Source: Promicromonospora sukumoe (lineage in GTDB: Bacteria > Actinomycetota > Actinomycetes > Actinomycetales > Cellulomonadaceae). Taken from it: a DNA stretch of 64,000 nt. Position 1 is the first letter of the stretch; each line of letters begins with the position of its first letter. The stretch lies in assembly GCF_014137995.1 (NCBI RefSeq), contig NZ_JACGWV010000001.1, positions 1,302,001 to 1,366,000 of the forward strand, written 5' to 3'. Under the pieces are notes generated by a model. It saw only the letters and a program-made list of their open reading frames with translations, was not told where the DNA came from and did not search any database. This document shows positions 58,699-64,000 of the stretch, one piece after another. A program made the position numbers and the translations under genes.

Positions 58699-59165
58699 GC
58701 CAGGGCCGCGGCGCCGAAGACGGCCTTGGCCTTGTCGCAGTGGATGACGACGGTGTCGTAGCCCGCCACGTCCACGCCGTCCAGGGCGAAGGTCTGGGAC
58801 GCCTCGTCGAAGGCGACGACGTCGATCTCCGTGCCCGCGGCGACCGCCGCTTCGTCGGTGCCGTTGGTGAGGTAGACGTGCAGGTCGGGGCCCTCGTCGG
58901 AGGAGTAGCCCGACAGGACGACCTCGGTGCCGCTCACCTCGACGGTGCCCGCGACCGACTTGTCGTTCAGGCCCTCGAAGGTGCCGGTGCGGGGGTCGGC
59001 GGCCATGTCGTCGCCCATGTCCTCCGCCATGTCCTCGGACTGCTCCTGCGACGACGCGGTCTGGTCCGACATCGCGTCCCCCGCCCCGTCATCGGCGGTG
59101 CCGCAGGCGGTGAGCAGCAGGGTGGCGGTCAGGATCGTGGCTCCGGCGAGCGCTGTCTTGCGCAT
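58695..59165 (-). CDS. DM13-domain lipoprotein
   Basis: 156 residues from ATG 59165, which gives a lipoprotein signal (RKTALAGATILTATLLLTAC, Cys at about 21). An acidic, Met-containing linker (AMSDQTASSQEQSEDMAEDMGDDMAAD) follows, then the DM13 fold (about 62-156): GTFEGLNDKSVAGTVEVSGTEVVLSGYSSDEGPDLHVYLTN, TFALDGVDVAGYDTVVIHCDKAKAVFGAAAL. The conserved cysteine of DM13 (IHCDKAK) is present. The domain is predicted to carry out electron transfer or hydroxylation outside the cell. It is coupled to doxX and diverges from an OmpR-type two-component system 145 bp away. Confidence 0.9.
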   Translation of the reverse strand: MRKTALAGATILTATLLLTACGTADDGAGDAMSDQTASSQEQSEDMAEDMGDDMAADPRTGTFEGLNDKSVAGTVEVSGTEVVLSGYSSDEGPDLHVYLTNGTDEAAVAAGTEIDVVAFDEASQTFALDGVDVAGYDTVVIHCDKAKAVFGAAALA

Positions 59166-59297
59166 GGGAAGTGGCCTCTCGGTCGGGTTCGACGTCGCCG
59201 GCGGACGTGCCGGCGACGTCGTCGAACCTAGGCAGGGCGGCTCCGGGGACGCGGGAGTCTTGCAGACGCGTAAGAACTCGGCGGGGCCTCGCGCGGT

Positions 59298-59303
59298 TAC
59301 GCT
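59298..59303 (+). promoter_or_regulatory. -10 box of the OmpR-type two-component operon
   Basis: TACGCT ends seven bases before ATG 59311, with no ribosome site, indicating a leaderless message. The 145-bp gap to the DM13 gene also contains GTCGCCGGC (about 59189) and GCCGGCGAC (about 59211), an inverted repeat that may be an operator. Confidence 0.5.
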
Positions 59304-59310
59304 GCCGGGC

Positions 59311-60009
59311 ATGGGAGCACGTGTCGAGGTGATGGTCGTGGAGGACGACGAGACCGTCCTGGGCGTGGTCTCCGACTACCTGGGCGGACGCGGCTACGCC
59401 GTCACGGCGCTGCGCGACGGGCTCGTGGCCCGGGACGCGCTGCGCACGGCGCGCCCCGACGTGCTGGTGCTGGACCGGATGCTGCCCGGCGTCAGCGGGG
59501 ACGAGCTGTGCCGCCAGGTCCGGGCGACGGCCCCGCGGACGCCGATCATCATGCTCACGGCCCTGGACACCGTGGAACAGCGGATCGACGGGCTGGAGCA
59601 CGGCGCCGACGACTACGTCGCCAAGCCGTTCGCGCTGCGGGAGCTCCAGCTCCGGATCGACGCCCTGGTCCGGCGCAGCCGCGCGGTGCACGTCTCGCCG
59701 GCGCCGTTCAGCCTCGGGCCGTTCCGGGTCGACGCCGCGCACCGCCGCATCTGGGCGGACGGCGCCGAGATGACGCTCACGGCCCGGGAGTACGAGCTGT
59801 TCCTCTTCCTGCTGCAGAACCCGGACCGCACCCTGACCAGGGACGACATCCTGCACGGGGTGTGGGGGTGGAGCTTTGGCGAGGTGTCCACGGTGACGGT
59901 GCACGTGCGGCGGCTGCGCGAGAAGATCGAGCCCGAGCCGCGCTACCCGCGCTACCTGCTCACCGAGTGGGGCCGCGGCTACCGCTTCACCGTGGGGGCC
60001 GCCGCATGA
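59311..60009 (+). CDS. OmpR/PhoB-type response regulator
   Basis: 232 residues. Receiver: EVMVVEDDETVLGVVSDYLGGRGYAV, phospho-acceptor in VLVLDRMLPGVSGDELC, IIMLTALDTVEQRIDGLEHGADDYVAKPFALREL with the lysine. Winged helix: FSLGPFRVDAAHRRIWADGAEMTLTAREYELFLFLLQNPDRTLTRDDILHGVWGW and TVTVHVRRLREKIEPEPRYPRYLLTEWGRGYRF. It overlaps the kinase start as ATGA. Divergence from the DM13/DoxX pair suggests that pair is a target. Confidence 0.93.
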   Translation: MGARVEVMVVEDDETVLGVVSDYLGGRGYAVTALRDGLVARDALRTARPDVLVLDRMLPGVSGDELCRQVRATAPRTPIIMLTALDTVEQRIDGLEHGADDYVAKPFALRELQLRIDALVRRSRAVHVSPAPFSLGPFRVDAAHRRIWADGAEMTLTAREYELFLFLLQNPDRTLTRDDILHGVWGWSFGEVSTVTVHVRRLREKIEPEPRYPRYLLTEWGRGYRFTVGAAA

Positions 60010-61148
60010 TGCTCACCCTGGCCGACCTGCTGCTCATCCTCGCGACCGCCGCGGTCTGCACGGCGGCGACCACGCTGCTCGCGCTCCTGGTGCTGCGCCG
60101 CCGCCGGCAGCGCTCGGTCACCGAGCCGTTCGTGGTCCTGGTGGTCGCCGCGATCGGGTCCGTCGTCTGCTCGACCGTCGCCATCGCCGCGCTGATGTAC
60201 CTCTCGCTGCACGACCTGCAGGTGATGCTGTGGGTGGTCGGGCTGTCCGCGCTGCTGAGCCTGACCGCGACGCTGCTCACCGCGCGTGCCGTGAGCCGGT
60301 CGTTCGCCGGCCTGGGGGAGGCGGTCGAGCGCGTCGGCCGCGGCGCCGTCGTCGGGCCGGAGGCCTACGCGGGGCGGGAGCTCGCCGACCTGTCCGCCCA
60401 GCTCGCCGTGGCCTCGGAGCGCCTCGCCGCCGCCCGCGCGGAGATCGAGCAGCTCGACGCCGCGCGGCGGCAGTTCTTCGCCTGGATCTCGCACGACCTG
60501 CGCACCCCGCTGACCGGCGTCAGCGCGCTGGCGGAAGCCCTGGACGACGGCGCCGTCGCCGACCCGGCCGACTACGTGCGGCGCATCCGGGCGCAGGTCG
60601 GGACCATGAACCGGCTGGTCGACGACCTGTTCGAGCTGTCCCAGATCCAGAGCGGCGCGCTCCGGCTGCGCCCGCAGGACATCGAGCTGCTGGATGTCGT
60701 GTCCGACGCCGTGGCCGACGTCCACCAGCTCGCCGTCGCCAAGGAGATCCGCATCGAGCACGCGGGGGTCGAGGGCCGGATGCTGCGGGCCGACCCGCAC
60801 GAGCTGACCCGGGTGGTCGTCAACCTGCTGACCAACAGCATCCGGCACGCCCCGCACGCGTCCGAGATCCTGGTCTCCGCCGACCAGGCCGACGGCCGGC
60901 TGGTGCTCTCCGTGCTCGACCAGGGCAGCGGGGTCGACAGCGAGGACCTCACGCGGATGTTCGAGGTGGGCTGGCGGGCCAGCGCGGCACGTACGCCCGA
61001 CGCGGTGCCGGCCGCCGGTTCGCCCGGCGCGGGGCTCGGCCTGGCGATCGTGCGCGGCATCGTCCGGGCGCACGGGGGCGACGTGCGGGCGGCCCACGTC
61101 CCCCAGGGCTTCCGGCTGGACGTCGCGCTGCCGGCCCCGGCGGCCTAG
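60006..61148 (+). CDS. Sensor histidine kinase (HisKA type)
   Basis: 380 residues. Two membrane regions (about 5-30 and 42-90, the latter two helices close together) with no large external loop. A HAMP-like segment and coiled stretch follow (FAGLGEAVERVGRGAVVGPEAYAGRELADLSAQLAVASERLAAARAEIEQLDAARRQF). Phosphorylation motif WISHDLRTPLTGVSALAEAL; N box NLLTNSIRHAP; D/G boxes VLDQGSGV and GAGLGLAIVRGIVRAHGGDV. It forms an operon with the OmpR-type regulator. With DM13 and DoxX divergent, an envelope redox signal is plausible but unproven. Confidence 0.92.
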   Translation: MMLTLADLLLILATAAVCTAATTLLALLVLRRRRQRSVTEPFVVLVVAAIGSVVCSTVAIAALMYLSLHDLQVMLWVVGLSALLSLTATLLTARAVSRSFAGLGEAVERVGRGAVVGPEAYAGRELADLSAQLAVASERLAAARAEIEQLDAARRQFFAWISHDLRTPLTGVSALAEALDDGAVADPADYVRRIRAQVGTMNRLVDDLFELSQIQSGALRLRPQDIELLDVVSDAVADVHQLAVAKEIRIEHAGVEGRMLRADPHELTRVVVNLLTNSIRHAPHASEILVSADQADGRLVLSVLDQGSGVDSEDLTRMFEVGWRASAARTPDAVPAAGSPGAGLGLAIVRGIVRAHGGDVRAAHVPQGFRLDVALPAPAA

Positions 61149-61164
61149 TCGGCCTGAACGGCTC

Positions 61165-61178
61165 TCGTATCGATACGA
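61165..61178 (+). promoter_or_regulatory. Perfect 14-bp palindrome before the LLM flavoprotein gene
   Basis: TCGTATCGATACGA is perfectly symmetric, 21 bases before ATG 61200 and 16 after the kinase stop. Size and sequence resemble TetR-family operators; no TetR gene is adjacent. Confidence 0.5.
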
Positions 61179-61199
61179 TCGTTCTGGTAGAACTGCGCC

Positions 61200-62129
61200 A
61201 TGACCTCTCCGCAGATCGGTGTCGTCCTCCCGCGCGACCTGCCCGCCGCCCAGGTGCTGCCGTACGCGCGCGCCGCCGAGCGGCTCGGCTTCGACGAGCT
61301 CTGGGTCGTCGAGGACCTGGGCTACCGCGGCGGCCTGGTGCAGGCGGCCGCCGTGCTGGGCGCCACCGAGCGCCTCCGCGTCGGCATCGGCATCCTGCCC
61401 GCCGCCGTGCGCAACCCCGCGTTCGCGGCCATGGAGATCGCCACGCTGGAGCAGCTCCACCCTGGCCGTACCGACGTCGGCGTCGGGCACGGGATGCCGG
61501 GCTGGATGCGGCAGGCGGGGGCCTGGCCCGAGCGGCCGCTGACCTTCCTCGCGGAGTACGTGACCACGCTCCGGACGCTGCTGGGCGGCGGGGATTCCGG
61601 CGAGGTGCGGCTCGATTCCTCGGCCGTGCCCGACACCGTGCCGCCGCTGCTGCTCGGCGTGCGCGGCCCGCGGTCGCTGGCGGCGTCCGGCCGGGTCGCC
61701 GACGGCACCGTGCTCGCCGAGCCCGTCGGCCCGGAGTACGCGGCGGCCGCCCTGGACGCGGTCGCGCCGCAGGGCGAGCACCGGCTGGTGGCCTACAACA
61801 TCGGGGCCGTCGACGACGACGCGGCGGCCGCCCTGCGCACCGCCCGTCCCGGCCTGGAGTGGATCGGCGAGCCGGACTGGGCGCCGCACGTCGCGCCCCT
61901 GCCGTTCGCGGAGGAGTTCGCGGCGTTGCGAGCCACGTCCGCCACGCGCGCGGATTTCGTCGAGCGCCTGCCCGACGAGTGGGTCGCGCGCCTCGCGCTC
62001 GCCGGCACGCCCGACCAGGTCCGGGCGCGTATCGACGAGCTCGGCCGCGCCGGCGTCACGTCCAGCGTCTTCATCCCCGCCGGGCCGGACCCGCTGGCGG
62101 CGCTCGACGCGTTGGCCCGCGTGCTGTGA
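61200..62129 (+). CDS. LLM-class flavin-dependent oxidoreductase
   Basis: 309 residues. Luciferase-like TIM barrel: IGVVLPRDLPAAQVLPYARAAERLGFDELWVVEDLGYRGGLVQAAAVLGATERLRVGIGILPAAVRNPAFAAMEIATLEQLHPGRTDVGVGHGMPGWMRQAG, VPPLLLGVRGPRSLAASGRVADGTVLAE, and a late ALAGTPDQVRARIDELGRAGVTSSVFIPAG. Many actinobacterial members use F420 instead of FMN; the pattern FDELWVVEDLGYRGG fits either. It is followed by an MFS gene with a GTGA overlap (62126-62129) and preceded by a palindromic operator, so the pair is likely one regulated unit. Confidence 0.88.
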   Translation: MTSPQIGVVLPRDLPAAQVLPYARAAERLGFDELWVVEDLGYRGGLVQAAAVLGATERLRVGIGILPAAVRNPAFAAMEIATLEQLHPGRTDVGVGHGMPGWMRQAGAWPERPLTFLAEYVTTLRTLLGGGDSGEVRLDSSAVPDTVPPLLLGVRGPRSLAASGRVADGTVLAEPVGPEYAAAALDAVAPQGEHRLVAYNIGAVDDDAAAALRTARPGLEWIGEPDWAPHVAPLPFAEEFAALRATSATRADFVERLPDEWVARLALAGTPDQVRARIDELGRAGVTSSVFIPAGPDPLAALDALARVL

Positions 62130-63349
62130 CCGCGCACCTCGTGCCGTCGGCCCAGCGCCGTCGGGCCGCGCTGTTCGCGTCGTTCTTCCTGACCGGGCTC
62201 TCCATGGCGACCTGGGTCTCCCGCACGCCCGCCATCCGCGACGCGACCGGTTCGACCACGGCCGAGATGGGGCTCATCATCGCGGGCCTGTCGGCGGGCT
62301 CGATGGTGGGCATCGCCGTGGCCGGCACCCTGGTGGCCCGGCGCGGGGCCCGGTTCGTCGTGCTGTGGGGCATGGTCGCGATCGTGACCGGCGTCGCCGT
62401 GGTGGCGGTCGGCACCGCGGTCGGCGAGGGCTGGCTTGTCGCGGTCGGCCTCGCGTCGTTCGGGTACGGCATGGGCTCGGGCGAGATCGGCCAGAACGTC
62501 GAGGGCGTCGACGTCGAACGGGCGCTGGCGCGCACCGTGGTGCCGAGCCTGCACGGCTCCTACAGCCTCGGTGTCTGCGTGGGCGGGCTCGTCGGCCTGG
62601 GGGCGAGCGCCGGTGGTTTTCCGGTGCTCGCGCACCTGCTGGTGGTCGCCGGGCTGACCGCCGTCGCCACGGTGTGGCTTGTGGCCAACCTGGCGCACGG
62701 TGTGGGTCTGGAGGACGGCGCCGCGGACGCCGGACAGCACCGCCGTCCCCTCGGCGAGACCGTCGGTGCGTTCCTCGCGGTCTGGCGTGAGCCGCGCACC
62801 CTGGCCATCGGCGTGATCGTGCTGGGCATGGCCCTGGCCGAGGGCTCGGCGAACGACTGGCTGCCGCTGATCATGGTCGACGGCTTCGAGCTCTCTGCCG
62901 CGACGGCGGCGCTGATCTACTCGTTCTTCGGCCTGTCGATGGCGGTCGGACGGTTCAGCGGGGGCTACTTCCTGGACCGGTTCGGGCGGGCGCCCGTCAT
63001 GGTGGTCAGCGCCCTGCTGGCGATCGTCGGCATCGGCCTGGTGGCGCTCGCGCCGACGGCGGTGCTCGGCGCGGTGGGCGTGCTGTTCTGGGGGATCGGC
63101 GCCTCGCTGGGCTTCCCGGTGGCGCTCTCGGCGGCCGGCGACGACCCGCTGAACGCCGCCCGCCGCGTCAGCGCCGTCGCCACCGCCGGGTACACGGCGT
63201 TCCTGGTGGGGCCGCCCCTGCTCGGCTTCATCGGCGAGCACTTCACGCTGCGGCTCGCGATCCTGCTGGTCATGGTGCTGGTCGCGGTCTCGGCGTGCTT
63301 CTCCCGCGCGGTCACCCCGCCGGCGGGTGTGGTGGTCCGCCCGTCCTAA
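62126..63349 (+). CDS. MFS transporter (YbjJ-like)
   Basis: 407 residues from GTG 62126, coupled to the LLM gene. Twelve helices: ALFASFFLTGLSMATWVSRTPAIRDATGSTTAEMGLIIAGLSAGSMVGIAVAGTLVARRGAR, SFGYGMGSGEIGQNVEGVDVERALARTVVPSLHGSYSLGVCVGGLVG, and GRFSGGYFLDRFGRAPVMVV. The W-x-S-R-x-P-x-I-R start and the internal helix 4-5 sequence resemble YbjJ and fucose-permease-like MFS proteins. Transport direction and substrate are unknown. It overlaps the convergent HNH gene by four bases. Confidence 0.87.
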   Translation: MTAHLVPSAQRRRAALFASFFLTGLSMATWVSRTPAIRDATGSTTAEMGLIIAGLSAGSMVGIAVAGTLVARRGARFVVLWGMVAIVTGVAVVAVGTAVGEGWLVAVGLASFGYGMGSGEIGQNVEGVDVERALARTVVPSLHGSYSLGVCVGGLVGLGASAGGFPVLAHLLVVAGLTAVATVWLVANLAHGVGLEDGAADAGQHRRPLGETVGAFLAVWREPRTLAIGVIVLGMALAEGSANDWLPLIMVDGFELSAATAALIYSFFGLSMAVGRFSGGYFLDRFGRAPVMVVSALLAIVGIGLVALAPTAVLGAVGVLFWGIGASLGFPVALSAAGDDPLNAARRVSAVATAGYTAFLVGPPLLGFIGEHFTLRLAILLVMVLVAVSACFSRAVTPPAGVVVRPS

Positions 63350-64000
63350 CTGGGGTGGGTCCAGGAGAGGTCGGGCCGACGTCTTTGGGCGCGGGCTCGA
63401 CCAGGGCGTGTTCGACGAGGTGGCGGGCTCGGCCTGTAGGCGATCGCGCCATGGTCGGGACGGGTCTGGCAGCCGATCGAATAGCGGCTGCGCGGGGTAC
63501 GACCGGGTGCGGGGCTGGTCATGCCGGCCGCCGGGGTCCACGGAGGTGCTGTGACGCGGTCGCGGTCTGGCGTCGCACTCTGGCCGTCACTGGACGCGGC
63601 CGCGCTTCGGTCGGGGGCTGTATCGACGCCTCGGCCTGTCTGGCCGGTGACCAGCGTGCCGCCGGGCGCCGCTCCGGAGGAGTCCGCACCGCGGACCGGT
63701 GCCATGACGCTTGCCCCGACCGGTGTCGGTGGTGTGGGCGAGACCGAGACATAGGTGTGCCCCGTCGGCATGACCGTCTCGACCGCGTGGCGGCCGTCGA
63801 GCTGGGTTGTCTTCTGCCGCCACCCCGGTGCCTGCTTGGCATGGTTGCAGCGCGCGCACAGGCCTTGGCCGTTGTCGAGGCTGGTGGGGCCGCCGTCGGC
63901 GTGCGGGGTGATGTGGTCTGTGTGTCGGATGGGGGCGTCGCACCAGGTGGTGGCGCAGATGCCCTGCTCTCTGGCGCGCAGCAACGCGGCCAAACCTTGC
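63346..64000 (-). CDS. HNH-domain protein (DUF222-type), C-terminal part
   Basis: The frame is open to the right edge, so the N-terminus is outside the window; about 218 residues are visible. The HNH motif is clear: LLRAREQGICATTWCDAPIRHTDHITPHADGGPTSLDNGQGLCARCNHAKQAPGW, with HTDH, N in DNGQ, H in NHAK and three paired cysteines for zinc. Such proteins, with an N-terminal DUF222 domain, are numerous in actinobacterial genomes; function is unproven. The remaining about 150 residues are low-complexity Pro/Thr/Ser/Arg and unlike the family, perhaps disordered. The last four bases overlap the MFS gene. Confidence 0.82.
   Translation of the reverse strand, partial: QGLAALLRAREQGICATTWCDAPIRHTDHITPHADGGPTSLDNGQGLCARCNHAKQAPGWRQKTTQLDGRHAVETVMPTGHTYVSVSPTPPTPVGASVMAPVRGADSSGAAPGGTLVTGQTGRGVDTAPDRSAAASSDGQSATPDRDRVTAPPWTPAAGMTSPAPGRTPRSRYSIGCQTRPDHGAIAYRPSPPPRRTRPGRARAQRRRPDLSWTHPS

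Noticed and set aside
63346..64000. Prophage or integrative element at the right edge because of the HNH nuclease motif
   Set aside because: DUF222-type HNH proteins are abundant chromosomal genes in actinobacteria, and no integrase, portal, capsid or attachment repeat is visible.
1..64000. tRNA, rRNA or other structural RNA genes besides the riboswitch
   Set aside because: No cloverleaf with a CCA-end context, T-loop GTTCRA pattern in register, or rRNA-like conserved segment was found by reading the intergenic gaps; a covariance scan could not be run.

Overview
The window is chromosomal DNA from a very high-G+C actinobacterium. Coding frames carry G or C at nearly every third position, GTG/TTG starts are frequent, several genes look leaderless, and the gene content (NarL-type two-component pairs, MmyB-type HTH regulators, TRAP transport, a DUF222-type HNH protein, Tat-exported enzymes) fits a soil Micrococcales lineage such as Promicromonosporaceae or Cellulomonadaceae. 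That family placement is an inference, not a demonstration. I see no rRNA, tRNA, CRISPR array, insertion sequence or prophage module. Most genes are intact, densely packed and grouped as small regulator-plus-target units.

Layout. 1-11.5 kb: the end of an MFS transporter, a SnoaL-like protein, two TetR regulators, an FAD oxidoreductase, a MarR regulator divergent from an enolase, a TetR/MDR-reductase pair, an alpha/beta hydrolase divergent from a CGNR regulator, a second SnoaL-like protein, a Gfo/Idh/MocA dehydrogenase behind strong palindromes, and a CPBP protease. 11.6-15.3 kb: a secreted S33-type peptidase and a NarL-type two-component system. 15.3-22.3 kb: a LacI regulator divergent from a TRAP transporter (Q-M-P), a shikimate-dehydrogenase paralogue and a QuiC-type 3-dehydroshikimate dehydratase, read as a quinate/shikimate-to-protocatechuate operon. 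22-31.9 kb: mixed genes, including a cyclic-nucleotide-binding/thioredoxin-reductase-like fusion whose usual CxxC site is lost. 32-33.6 kb: a yybP-ykoY (Mn2+) riboswitch before a CaCA-type cation antiporter. 34.4-34.8 kb: a non-coding block with a tandem duplication, a very long hairpin and a 15-bp minisatellite. 35.9-39.5 kb: a secreted protein of unknown family and a NarL-type two-component system sharing an upstream module. 39.5-52.1 kb: a Tat-exported MBL hydrolase, an MDR reductase, an MmyB regulator/DHA2 exporter pair, phzF with a coupled small gene, an AraC/Gfo-Idh pair, apolipoprotein N-acyltransferase, and a divergent pair of exported enzymes. 52.2-58.3 kb: a five-gene operon plus a GntR regulator covering every step from 2-pyrone-4,6-dicarboxylate to pyruvate and oxaloacetate, with an importer. 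58.2-64 kb: DoxX and a DM13 lipoprotein divergent from an OmpR-type two-component system, an LLM flavoprotein/MFS pair, and the C-terminal part of an HNH protein.

How it works together. The two catabolic operons suggest growth on plant-derived aromatic and hydroaromatic acids. The shikimate operon would end at protocatechuate. The second operon is the lower half of the 4,5-cleavage/gallate route but has no ring-cleavage dioxygenase here, so it may serve externally supplied 2-pyrone-4,6-dicarboxylate or a dioxygenase encoded elsewhere. Many regulators have visible candidate operators overlapping promoters, and these are annotated separately.
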